Assembly (NCBI GenBank): GCA_964526295.1
Contig: CAZGKW010000013.1
Coordinates: 1-64,000 of the forward strand
Reading direction: 5' to 3'
Length of the DNA: 64,000 nt
DNA from: CAZGKW01 sp964526295
Lineage (GTDB): Bacteria; Planctomycetota; Phycisphaerae; FEN-1346
Shown here piece after piece: positions 1 through 6,980 of the stretch. Position numbers and translations under genes: made by a program. The notes under the pieces are model-generated. The model saw nothing but the letters and a program-made list of their open reading frames with translations, had not been told where the DNA came from and searched no databases. The first letter of the stretch is position 1; each line of letters opens with the position of its first letter.

Positions 1-102
1 AGGCTTCGGCGGCCTTTGTTATGCGCAAACGGTCAGCCTTCGTGAATAATGTGGGATAGGGTTATCTGCCGCTCGGCCCGCCTTTTTGTCGCTGTTCCCG
101 GA

Positions 103-178
103 TGACCCCCAAACACATATGCGCGGTTGGGGGTCACATTTTTGACCCCATATCGGCGCAGGAAACCGCGCATCTGTG
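103..178. repeat. Nested, mutually exclusive inverted repeats upstream of the element's sigma-like gene
   Basis: TGACCCCCAA at 103-112 is perfectly complementary to TTGGGGGTCA at 127-136. The right arm can instead pair at 130-136 (GGGGTCA) with 143-149 (TGACCCC). A third stem joins 114-128 to 164-178 (ATGCGCGGTT against AACCGCGCAT plus CACA against TGTG, with one mismatch). CCCCAAACACAT also occurs twice in direct orientation, at 107-118 and 180-191. The alternative pairings look like an attenuator, an operator array or a recombination site; I cannot tell which. The rest of 1-293 holds no convincing gene. Confidence 0.6.
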
Positions 179-231
179 GCCCCAAACACATCTTCGGACC
201 TAGAGACGTTGGCCCCCAATCGGGCGGAGAC

Positions 232-283
232 TTCATGCGTGACGTCGGGGAGGTCCCGGCGACGCCGCACGCTCACGCATGAA
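232..283 (+). promoter_or_regulatory. 11-bp perfect inverted repeat abutting the ribosome binding site of the sigma-like gene
   Basis: TTCATGCGTGA (232-242) and TCACGCATGAA (273-283) are exact reverse complements separated by 30 nt. The right arm runs directly into AAAGGA (282-287), the Shine-Dalgarno sequence of the gene starting at 294. The repeat could be a repressor operator or an RNA hairpin that hides the ribosome binding site. The repeat is seen; the role is inferred. Confidence 0.5.
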
Positions 284-293
284 AGGACCGAAG

Positions 294-800
294 ATGGACG
301 ACCGCATGCCGAGGTACGAGGGGATCATGGAGCCGTGGAAGGTGGAACTGATCACCAGCCGGGCCAAGCGAATGGGGTTCCACGAGGACGAGGTGCCCGA
401 CCTCCTGCAGGACCTGGCCCTCGTCCTCGGCCGGTTCCGGTACGACCCGGTCAAGGCCAACGGCGCCAAGGAAAGCACCGTTCTGCAGACCCTGATCGAC
501 AACCACCTGCTGTTCGTCCGCCGCACGGCGAAGCGTTACCGGGCCCACGTTGAGTTCGCCAGCCACCGCGGGGAGCCCACGCACCACGCCGACGAGGACC
601 ACCTCGCCATCGATGTCCGGCACGCCGTGGCGATGTTGCCCGAGCGCGAGCAGTTCATCTGCCGCAGCCTGGCCGAGGGACGTTCCCGGCACGAGATCGC
701 CCGGCGGCTGGGATGCGGGTGGTACACGCTGAAGCGGGCCATCAAGCGCATCGCCGAGCACTTCGAGGAACTGGGACTGGAAGGGTGGTTGGACCGATGA
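294..800 (+). CDS. Sigma-70-like (ECF-type) regulatory protein of an integrated element
   Basis: This 168-residue protein resembles small sigma-70 family factors. Residues about 30-80 look like region 2 (helical, with a Q-D-L-A-L segment), and residues about 106-155 form a region-4-like helix-turn-helix beginning LPEREQ. The start at 294 is chosen over 279 because AAAGGA lies six bases before it. The stop overlaps the next gene's ATG as ATGA, so this gene, a small basic protein and a serine recombinase form one translationally coupled cassette. It may direct transcription of, or otherwise control, the mobile element. The sigma assignment rests on overall pattern rather than a decisive motif, so a plain HTH regulator is the alternative. 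Confidence 0.6.
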   Translation: MDDRMPRYEGIMEPWKVELITSRAKRMGFHEDEVPDLLQDLALVLGRFRYDPVKANGAKESTVLQTLIDNHLLFVRRTAKRYRAHVEFASHRGEPTHHADEDHLAIDVRHAVAMLPEREQFICRSLAEGRSRHEIARRLGCGWYTLKRAIKRIAEHFEELGLEGWLDR

Positions 801-1087
801 ACACGACCACCCGACGCCGTATCAGGGCGCCTCGTCGCCGCAGGAAAAAGCCGGAATCCCCTGGATTCCGGGCCCCGGATGAGCAACTTGTCCCTGGCGG
901 GATGGCCGGCGGGCGGACGCCCTCGACGGCCTGGATTACCGACGAATGGATCGAAAGGTCCATCGGTGTCTGGTCCAAGGTCTACGGCCGGCCCATCAGC
1001 GAGGACGAGGCGGTGGAGATACTGGTGAACCTCAAGAGGCTGATAGACGTGATGCTGAAGGCCAGAAAGGAGATGGAGGCCCAATGA
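797..1087 (+). CDS. Small basic protein coupled to the recombinase; function unknown
   Basis: I do not recognise this 96-residue protein. Its first 20 residues are strongly basic (runs of Arg and Lys), which would suit nucleic-acid contact. Residues about 45-95 look helical and amphipathic and begin TAWITDEWIE. Its ATG overlaps the stop of the sigma-like gene, and its own TGA overlaps the recombinase ATG (ATGA at both joints), so all three are probably made together. Small proteins beside large serine recombinases can act as directionality factors or partners; that is a hypothesis from position only. Third-position GC is high across the frame, which supports real coding. Confidence 0.55.
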   Translation: MNTTTRRRIRAPRRRRKKPESPGFRAPDEQLVPGGMAGGRTPSTAWITDEWIERSIGVWSKVYGRPISEDEAVEILVNLKRLIDVMLKARKEMEAQ

Positions 1088-2583
1088 ACGTGGTACTGTG
1101 GGCACGAGTGTCGTCGCGCGAGCAGCGGGAGGGCTATTCTATCGATGCCCAGCTCCGGGCGATGCGCGACAAGGCGGTGAAGTCCGGATGGACCATCGTC
1201 CGGGAGTTCGTGGTGGCCGAGTCGGCCAAGCGCGGGGCCGAGCGCACGGCCTTCAACCAGATGGTGAAGTGGGTCAGGGCCAACGCCCGCCGCGAGGGCC
1301 TGGACGCCATCCTGAGCCACAAGCTGGACCGCGTCTGCCGCAACATGCGGGACGCCGTCCGGCTCCAGGAACTCGAGGACACCTGCGGCGTCAAGCTCGC
1401 CTTCGTCGACAACCAGTTCGGTCCGGGCGCGGCCGGGGCCCTGTCGTTCAACGTCATGGCCGCCGTCGCCCAGTACTACAGCGACAACCTGCGGTCCGAA
1501 GTCCTCAAGGGCATGGACGAGAAGGTCCGCCAGGGCTGGCCGACGGGTCTCGCCCCCTACGGCTACATGAACGTCGACGACCGCGACGAACCGGTCGTAC
1601 CGCACCCCGAGCAGTCGAAGACCGTGGCGCGCCTCTTCGAGCTCTATTCCACCGGCCAGTACACCTTCAAGCAACTCGCCGACACGCTGCAGAAAGAGGG
1701 GCACGTCTACCGCCCGAGCCAGCCGCGGTTCACGCCGACCACCCTCAGCTACATCCTCAACAACCGGTTCTACATCGGGCAGCTCCACCGCAACGGCCAG
1801 GTCTACCGCGGCAAGTACCGGCTGCTGATCGAGCCGGCCTGCTTCGAGGCCTGCCAGGACCTCCTGCAGGGCAGGAACCGGCGGACCGGCAACCCCGAGA
1901 TCATGCTTTCGGGGGGCATCCTGCGATGTGCGTGCTGCGGCTTCGCCATGACGGGCGAGCGGATTCGCCGCAAACTCCGCGACGGCAGCCGCAACGACCA
2001 CGTCTACTACCGGTGTGCCAACAACAATGCCCCGGACGACCACCCCCGCGTCCGCTGGCGCGAGGCCGACGTCGAGGCCGCCATCCTGGCGGAGTTTGAC
2101 GCCATCCGCATCCCGGAGCCTGAGGTGGCCGCCCTCGTCCGCGACATGGTCGCGGTATCGTGCGAGGATGCGACAGAGGTCGCCGCCCAGCGTCGCCGGC
2201 GCCTCTCGAAGCGCAGAACCGAACTGGCCAACATGCAGGACCGGCTCCTGAACGGCTACCTCGCGGGGGCCATCGAGGAGGCGGCCTTTGCCGCCAAGTC
2301 GGCGGAACTGAAGGTCCTTCAGGAGGAGGTGGAGAAGGGGCTCGACGAAGCGAACGTGGACGACCCGCTGCTGCAAGAACGGGCCCTCGGCCTCTTCGAC
2401 TTCAGCCAGAACCTGGTCGACATCTGGCACGGTTCGAACTGGAGGCGTCGTCGCGAGGTTCTGGAGTGCATCAGTTTGAACCGTACCTTGAGCGACGTAA
2501 GTCTAGCCCTGGCAAAGAGAAAGCCGTTCGACGTTCTCGCCGAACGGCCCTCTTTGCGTTTTGGTCGGGGCGACTGGATTTGA
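1084..2583 (+). CDS. Large serine recombinase whose reading frame ends inside tRNA-Pro
   Basis: The 499-residue site-specific recombinase begins MNVVLWARVSSREQ. Ser10 fits the nucleophile of the serine resolvase/invertase fold (residues 1-150). A recombinase domain follows at about 165-270, a zinc-ribbon with CACC and a later YYRC near 280-320, and a coiled-coil at about 380-470, the usual large-serine-integrase plan. The ATG at 1084 is chosen over an upstream in-frame codon at 946 because it overlaps the preceding stop as ATGA. The last 24 or so codons read through the terminator and 3' half of the oppositely oriented tRNA-Pro, so the attachment site probably lies at this junction. The other end of the element is outside the window. 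Confidence 0.9.
   Translation: MNVVLWARVSSREQREGYSIDAQLRAMRDKAVKSGWTIVREFVVAESAKRGAERTAFNQMVKWVRANARREGLDAILSHKLDRVCRNMRDAVRLQELEDTCGVKLAFVDNQFGPGAAGALSFNVMAAVAQYYSDNLRSEVLKGMDEKVRQGWPTGLAPYGYMNVDDRDEPVVPHPEQSKTVARLFELYSTGQYTFKQLADTLQKEGHVYRPSQPRFTPTTLSYILNNRFYIGQLHRNGQVYRGKYRLLIEPACFEACQDLLQGRNRRTGNPEIMLSGGILRCACCGFAMTGERIRRKLRDGSRNDHVYYRCANNNAPDDHPRVRWREADVEAAILAEFDAIRIPEPEVAALVRDMVAVSCEDATEVAAQRRRRLSKRRTELANMQDRLLNGYLAGAIEEAAFAAKSAELKVLQEEVEKGLDEANVDDPLLQERALGLFDFSQNLVDIWHGSNWRRRREVLECISLNRTLSDVSLALAKRKPFDVLAERPSLRFGRGDWI
2513..2556 (-). terminator. Rho-independent terminator of tRNA-Pro
   Basis: On the minus strand, six bases after the tRNA's CCA end, GCCGTTCG and CGAACGGC (2541-2548 and 2523-2530 on the plus strand) form an 8-bp stem. 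CAAAGAG and CTCTTTG (2513-2519 and 2550-2556) extend it to about 15 bp, and the minus-strand product ends in TTTCTCTTTG. It lies wholly inside the recombinase reading frame on the other strand. Confidence 0.7.
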
Positions 2584-2638
2584 ACCAGCGACCTCTGCGT
2601 CCCGAACGCAGCGCTCTTCCAAACTGAGCTACGCCCCG
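2562..2638 (-). tRNA. tRNA-Pro (anticodon CGG)
   Basis: The minus strand folds as a 77-nt cloverleaf with CCA encoded (2562-2564). The 7-bp acceptor pairs CGGGGCG with CGCCCCG. The anticodon stem is CTGCG with CGCAG around the loop TTCGGGA (plus-strand 2600-2606), giving CGG. The T-arm carries GGTTCAAATCC. The recombinase stop codon at 2581-2583 falls in its 3' half, as expected of a tRNA used as an integration site. Confidence 0.93.
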
Positions 2639-2653
2639 ATCCGAAGACGAGGT

Positions 2654-2681
2654 ATTCTACTGCGATTCGGCCGGCAATCAA
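2654..2681 (-). promoter_or_regulatory. Sigma-70 promoter of tRNA-Pro
   Basis: On the minus strand TTGATT (2676-2681) and TAGAAT (2654-2659) are 16 bp apart. The predicted transcription start is about 9 bases before the mature tRNA 5' end at 2638. Confidence 0.6.
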
Positions 2682-2693
2682 GCCCGAACTCGG

Positions 2694-3161
2694 CTACCGC
2701 TCCAGCAGCGGCCGGACGAGTGCCACGAGGCGCGGCACGAACAGGACCGCCCCCACCGCCACGGCCCCGATGGCCGCCATCAGCACCGCCCCGGCGGCCA
2801 CGTCCTTGGCGATCTTGACCGTCGGGTGGCGCCGGTCCGACACCGCATCACTCAAGACCTCCAGGCCGGTGTTGAAGGCCTCGGCGACCCAGACGACGAG
2901 GATCGCCAGCACGAGGTCGGCCCACTCGCCCGCACCGAGGGGCTTGGCCGCGACGTGGAGCACCCCCGCCAGCAGAAGCGCCAGGACCGTCGCCACGGCG
3001 TGGAGCCACGCGTTGTGCTGGCTCCGCATGACGAACAGGAGGCCCGCGAAGGCGTGACGGAAGCTCCGCACCCGCCCCCGGACGGTGAACGGCGAGGCGT
3101 ACTGCGGCTCGGTCTCGATGCGGCCGGCGTCGCGCCGACTGTCTTCGGACCCATCGCTCAC
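2694..3161 (-). CDS. dgkA: Diacylglycerol kinase / undecaprenol kinase family membrane protein
   Basis: This 155-residue integral membrane kinase belongs to the DgkA/UdpK family, which phosphorylates diacylglycerol or undecaprenol. After a polar N-terminal tail of about 35 residues come three hydrophobic helices. The family signature EAFNTGLEVLSD is followed by KIAKDVAAGAVL; its acidic residues (E and D) are the family's catalytic and metal ligands. The start is GTG at 3161. It overlaps nothing but sits two bases from the stop of the thymidylate-synthase-like gene, so the two are co-transcribed. Substrate (lipid or undecaprenol) cannot be decided from sequence. The long tail is slightly unusual for a family often near 120 residues. 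Confidence 0.85.
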   Translation of the reverse strand: MSDGSEDSRRDAGRIETEPQYASPFTVRGRVRSFRHAFAGLLFVMRSQHNAWLHAVATVLALLLAGVLHVAAKPLGAGEWADLVLAILVVWVAEAFNTGLEVLSDAVSDRRHPTVKIAKDVAAGAVLMAAIGAVAVGAVLFVPRLVALVRPLLER

Positions 3162-3162
3162 G

Positions 3163-4002
3163 TCACCCGAGCTCCTTCAGGCGCGCTTCCATGATCGCCC
3201 GCTTCTCCTGGGGCAGGTCGTCCTCGGCCAGCACCCGCCGCACGCCGTCGGCGAACATCGGACGGGCGAACTCCGTCGTCCAGTACCGGTCCGGCCGCTT
3301 CTGGACCAGCGACAGGAACCCCTCGAACTCGCTGAAGTAGGACCCGTAGATGTGGAAGCTGTCGGCGACGTGGAGGTACTCGCCCGTCTCGACGCCGACC
3401 TGCCGGGCCACCTCCCGCTGGAGTTCCGTGAAGGCGAACATGTTCATGAACGCCGCCTTGAAAGCGTCGTTCGAGCGGATGTGGATGGCCAGGTTCAGCC
3501 GGTCCGCCCCGGAGTCGGGGTCGGTCTCGACGCGGAACCACATCCGCTGGAGGCACGCCGGGTCGTCGATCCCCACGTCGTTCCACGCCTGCCAGGTGAC
3601 GGCCTGGGCCCGGCGGGTGTGAGGGGCCTGGCGGAGCTTCTCCACGGCCGCCGCCACCTGGTCGATGGGGTCCGCCAGGCCCGGCACGCGGTAGGCGAAG
3701 AGCCGCTCGTGATAGGTGTACTCCCACTTGCCCTCCTCGGGGGCGATCCAGTGGTCGTGGACGCCGTAGAGGACCTCGGCCCGGTAGACCTCCAGGTCGT
3801 CGAGGCCCCCGGGAAAGGCCTTGTGGATCCGCGGCTCGGCGAACGGCTCGCGGACGTGGACCAGGCAGGCGACGTCGCGGCTCTCCGGGTCGCCGGGCTT
3901 GTCGTACTCGGTCCGGAACCGCGCCCCGGCCTGCCAGCACTCGCGGACGGCCGTCTCCCACCCCTCGGGAAGCGTGCGGGCCCTGACGTGGATCGACTCC
4001 AT
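3163..4002 (-). CDS. Thymidylate synthase-fold protein (ThyA-like)
   Basis: The 279-residue protein carries the marks of the thymidylate synthase fold. Cys150 sits in DPACLQRMW, in the place of the ThyA nucleophile (PCH motif). A dUMP-phosphate-type segment, IRSNDAFKAA, takes the place of the usual RSCD, and ADSFHIYGSYF is the equivalent of the DAHIY stretch. Divergence from canonical ThyA (Asn for the conserved Cys after Arg-Ser) leaves open dTMP synthesis or hydroxymethylation of a nucleotide. The ATG at 4002 is preferred over upstream in-frame starts because a good promoter lies at 4053-4081. It is followed at once by the dgkA-like gene. Confidence 0.75.
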   Translation of the reverse strand: MESIHVRARTLPEGWETAVRECWQAGARFRTEYDKPGDPESRDVACLVHVREPFAEPRIHKAFPGGLDDLEVYRAEVLYGVHDHWIAPEEGKWEYTYHERLFAYRVPGLADPIDQVAAAVEKLRQAPHTRRAQAVTWQAWNDVGIDDPACLQRMWFRVETDPDSGADRLNLAIHIRSNDAFKAAFMNMFAFTELQREVARQVGVETGEYLHVADSFHIYGSYFSEFEGFLSLVQKRPDRYWTTEFARPMFADGVRRVLAEDDLPQEKRAIMEARLKELG

Positions 4003-4052
4003 GGACGGTTCCTCTCGCGGGCCAAGGCGGCGGCCGTGCCCGACGAGCCGCG

Positions 4053-4081
4053 ATTGTAGGCCGCCCCGCGCGTCGGAGCAA
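4053..4081 (-). promoter_or_regulatory. Sigma-70 promoter of the ThyA-like/dgkA operon
   Basis: The minus strand reads TTGCTC (4076-4081), 17 bp, TACAAT (4053-4058). Transcription would start near 4046, about 44 bases before the ATG at 4002. This rules against the longer reading frame that begins at 4221. Confidence 0.6.
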
Positions 4082-4185
4082 GGCGAATCGGCGGCACCCT
4101 CCTTGCCGCCTGCGACGGCGCCGGCCGGGTCCCCGGCGGGCGTCTCGAGTGTGCGGAACCGTGTCTGCAAGGGGGAAGAAAGTGA

Positions 4186-4233
4186 AAAATCGCCGATTTT
4201 GTGTTGACACGCCGCCCTCATCTACCACATAAA
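4186..4233 (+). promoter_or_regulatory. Operator palindrome abutting a plus-strand promoter
   Basis: AAAATCG-C-CGATTTT (4186-4200) is a perfect palindrome around one base. It ends three bases before TTGACA (4204-4209), and CATAAA (4228-4233) lies 18 bp further on. The arrangement suggests a regulated promoter driving the membrane protein gene at 4598. Confidence 0.5.
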
Positions 4234-4597
4234 GGGTATAGGCCCACGGGGAACCAGGGGGGCGCATCTCCTCGGCACGCCTCGAGGGCCGCCCCGGCAG
4301 CGACGGGCGACGCCGCGCCCTGCCGGCGGACGACCCGGCGGCCTGGGGCCGGGTCCACGTTTCATCTGCGCACCGATACTCGACCAGTCGCGCGCTGTAC
4401 TCGCGCCGAACACAGTGGATCGTCTGGGACGTGATGGGCCGTCTTCTCGCCGCCACGCACGGGCACGGGGCCGATGCGGCGGCAGCGAGTGACGCCCTCG
4501 GGACCGGGGCCTGAATCGGCCCGGAGGCCCGGGGGAGGCCCGATCGTGGGGGCCGGCCATTCCGGCTGTGCCCTCGGGAAGAAAGGAGAGACGTGCG
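4234..4597 (+). other. Long 5' leader without a recognisable gene
   Basis: About 360 bases lie between the promoter at 4204-4233 and the ATG at 4598. Short GC-rich self-complementary stretches are present, but I see no riboswitch, tRNA or coding signature. It ends with a strong ribosome binding site (GAAAGGAGAG). Confidence 0.4.
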
Positions 4598-5182
4598 ATG
4601 CAACCACTTTCGAAGGGGTTCTATCTGGGGTCCATCATCGGGGCGATGGTCCTTTACGTCCTTCTGATGGGCATTGGGGCAATAGCTGCTCAGGAGCAGG
4701 AAGAGGCCGGTATGCCGTTCGTGTGCATCGGCTTCCTGTTCCTGATCTACGGCGTGGTCATCATCTGCGTGCTGCTCTACAAGATGTGGGACGCCATCCA
4801 GGACGGGCCGGCCCGGACGACGCCAGGCAAGGCCGTCGGCTTCATGTTCATCCCCCTGTTCAACCTCTACTGGATGTTCCAGGCCTGGTGGGGCTGGACG
4901 AAGGACTACAACGCCTATGCCGAGATGAAGGGGCTCCCCCTGCCGCGCATGCCCGAGGGCATCGCCTTGGCGATGTGCATCCTGACGCTGTGCGGCTTCG
5001 TCCCGCTCGTGAACATCTTCGCCGGGCTCGCCAACATCGTCCTCATGATCGTCTTCTACAACGCCGGGATCAACGGCGTGAACGCGATCGCCGAAGTCGA
5101 GCTCGGCGGCGACATGGGCATGGGCGCCGAGCCTGGCGAGCCGGGCGACGTGCCGCCGCCCCCGGCGCCGCCCCTGCCGTAA
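4598..5182 (+). CDS. Four-helix membrane protein with proline-rich tail
   Basis: I do not recognise a specific family beyond a general resemblance to DUF4328-like membrane proteins. The 194 residues contain hydrophobic segments at about 8-30, 38-60, 80-105 (rich in Trp and Tyr) and 127-160. A cytoplasmic or periplasmic tail of Gly/Glu/Pro ends PPPPAPPLP. The ATG at 4598 follows AGGAGAG by seven bases and is preferred to an upstream ATG at 4568. A palindromic operator and promoter stand about 360 bases upstream. A second, much smaller protein with similar proline-rich ending lies at 19874-20176, which may indicate a small local family. Confidence 0.65.
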   Translation: MQPLSKGFYLGSIIGAMVLYVLLMGIGAIAAQEQEEAGMPFVCIGFLFLIYGVVIICVLLYKMWDAIQDGPARTTPGKAVGFMFIPLFNLYWMFQAWWGWTKDYNAYAEMKGLPLPRMPEGIALAMCILTLCGFVPLVNIFAGLANIVLMIVFYNAGINGVNAIAEVELGGDMGMGAEPGEPGDVPPPPAPPLP

Positions 5183-5295
5183 GCGGACGGGACGGAGAGA
5201 CAGGCCGGCCGCCTTGCTCGCCTCTGAGGCGGGCGGGATAGTGTGTCGGGCGAGCGAGGCGGCGGGGCACGACCGACCGCCGGGGGGCACAAGCT

Positions 5296-6492
5296 ATGGG
5301 ACAGCCCACCACCTGCCCGAACCCCACAGGGGCCCCTGCCCTCGCCCTTGCCGCCCTGCTGGCCGCCTCAGCGGCCGGCTGCGGCGGACTGGGGGGCGGC
5401 TACACGGCCGAGGGCATCCTCTCGATCGGGCCCGAAGCCGAGGATCTCGATGGCAACGCCCAAACTGCTGCGCGGCGTGCGGCAAACGTGGCCTTGGAAG
5501 TGAAGTCCGAGCCCGTCCTGGCGCGGGCCCTGGAGACACCCTCCGACGTCGGCCTCGAAGCGGCGGGCTATGCCGGGCCGCAGGGGCCTTCGCGTCTGGC
5601 CGAGGACCTCGTCGTCGAGCCCGTGCCCGGCACGGCGCTGGTCCGCGTCGGCCTGACCGCTTCTGGTCCCGTCGTGGCCCGAGACGTCGTCACGCGCGTC
5701 CTGGATGCTTACGTGGAGCACGCCGCCGAGCAGGAAGCCCAGGCCCGGATGAAGCGGATGGCGGAGCTCCAGAAGGCCCGCGACGCCCTGGAGGTGCAAG
5801 CCCGGATGCTGGCCGACCGGCTGCGGGCCTTCCTTCAGGAGTCGGGCCTCGTGGTCCAGGACGGCCGCGACGTCGAGAGCACCGCCCGCCTGGAGGCCCT
5901 GAGGAAGGAGCACGCCGCCCTGGAGGCCGAGCTGACCCGGACCCGGGCCGAGTGGGAGCAGTTCAAGGCACTGGCTGCCAAGGCCGCCGAGGAGGGGGAG
6001 GCGGGGAACCTCGTGGCCGCCTACCCCGAGGTCGAGAAGCAGCTCTACGACGATGCGCAGGTGGCCTCCGCCTCGGGACGGCTCGGGGCCTTGGAGGCCG
6101 AGCTGGAGGAGCTCCGGGCCCGCCTCGGCCCGGACCACACGGAGGTCAAGCGGCTCGAGAACACCCGAGGCGAGGCCCGCAGGGCCCTCGACGGCGTCCT
6201 GGTCGAGGTGCTGGACACCGTGCTCAGTCAGTTCTCCACTGCCCTGGAGCGCCGCTACGAACAGGCCCGAGAAGCCGAGGCGGAGATCCAGGACCGCCTG
6301 GCCGAGGCCCGGGCCCGGGCTGCCGATGCCGCGCGCGACCTCGACACGTACCGAGAGATGGAGGCGGAGTTCGAGCCGCTGCAGAACCAGATCGACGCGG
6401 TCGTGGCGGGCATCGAACGGCTCCGCATCGAAGCGGCTATGGCCCGGCCGCCCGCCCGGGTCCTCCAGTACCCGCCGCCGCCTGCGGACTGA
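5296..6492 (+). CDS. Wzz/GumC-like coiled-coil lipoprotein
   Basis: The 398-residue protein begins with a signal sequence ending SAAGC, so Cys29 is the likely lipidated residue. Residues about 35-150 resemble the N-terminal chain-length-determinant (Wzz) domain. Residues about 150-370 are long charged helices (E, R, A, L rich), predicted coiled coil. No C-terminal transmembrane helix or tyrosine-kinase domain follows, unlike typical GumC or Wzc proteins. It may act in polysaccharide export or serve as a periplasmic scaffold; the missing membrane segment makes the role uncertain. The start ATG follows a GGGG-rich Shine-Dalgarno. It stands alone on the plus strand between convergent genes. Confidence 0.6.
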   Translation: MGQPTTCPNPTGAPALALAALLAASAAGCGGLGGGYTAEGILSIGPEAEDLDGNAQTAARRAANVALEVKSEPVLARALETPSDVGLEAAGYAGPQGPSRLAEDLVVEPVPGTALVRVGLTASGPVVARDVVTRVLDAYVEHAAEQEAQARMKRMAELQKARDALEVQARMLADRLRAFLQESGLVVQDGRDVESTARLEALRKEHAALEAELTRTRAEWEQFKALAAKAAEEGEAGNLVAAYPEVEKQLYDDAQVASASGRLGALEAELEELRARLGPDHTEVKRLENTRGEARRALDGVLVEVLDTVLSQFSTALERRYEQAREAEAEIQDRLAEARARAADAARDLDTYREMEAEFEPLQNQIDAVVAGIERLRIEAAMARPPARVLQYPPPPAD

Positions 6493-6516
6493 TGCGGCCA
6501 ACGGCGTCCCATTCCC

Positions 6517-6951
6517 TCACGCCTCGTCGATCAGGGCGATCCGGCGGGCGTGTCGGCCCCCGGCGAAAGGTGTCTCCAGCCAGACCCGCACGACCCGAAA
6601 CGCCTCCTCCTTCGCCACCAGCCGCTGGCCGATCGCCAGGACGTTCGCATCGTTGTGCTCACGGGCAAGGCGGGCCGAGTCCTCGTTCCAGGCGAGGGCA
6701 CACCGCACGCCCGGGACGCGGTTCGCCACGATGGCCTCGCCGTTGCCCGACCCGCCGAGGACGATGCCACGGTCGCAGTCGCCGTGGGCCACCGCCTCGG
6801 CCGCCGGCCGGATGAACACGGGATAGTCGTCCCCCGGGTCGGGGTCGGCGGTGCCGAAGTCGACGACCTCGTGCCCCAGCTCGGCCAGCCAGGGCTTCAG
6901 GGCCTCCTTGTAACCGAACCCCGCGTGGTCGGCCGCGATGGCGATCTTCAT
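6517..6951 (-). CDS. rpiB: Ribose-5-phosphate isomerase B (mycobacterial type)
   Basis: The 144-residue protein begins MKIAIAADHAG, the RpiB/LacAB signature, and interconverts ribose-5-phosphate and ribulose-5-phosphate in the pentose phosphate pathway. The active-site loop reads GGSGNGEAIVANR, so the Cys of the E. coli enzyme (CGTGIG) is absent. The Glu at position 72 stands where mycobacterial enzymes use Glu as the base. The ATG at 6951 follows GGGGAG; an upstream start at 6984 lacks a ribosome site. It lies 29 bases downstream of the FAH-family gene on the same strand and is probably co-transcribed from the promoter at 7902-7930. Confidence 0.92.
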   Translation of the reverse strand: MKIAIAADHAGFGYKEALKPWLAELGHEVVDFGTADPDPGDDYPVFIRPAAEAVAHGDCDRGIVLGGSGNGEAIVANRVPGVRCALAWNEDSARLAREHNDANVLAIGQRLVAKEEAFRVVRVWLETPFAGGRHARRIALIDEA

Positions 6952-6980
6952 CGTCCGTTTCTCCCCGCCCGGGTGCGGTC

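Noticed and set aside
103..191. CRISPR-like repeats
   Set aside because: Only two copies of a 12-base direct repeat with a single spacer and internal palindromes; no array or cas gene.
19..276. 85-residue minus-strand frame at the left edge
   Set aside because: It reads straight through the inverted-repeat cluster, shows no codon bias and matches no family I know.
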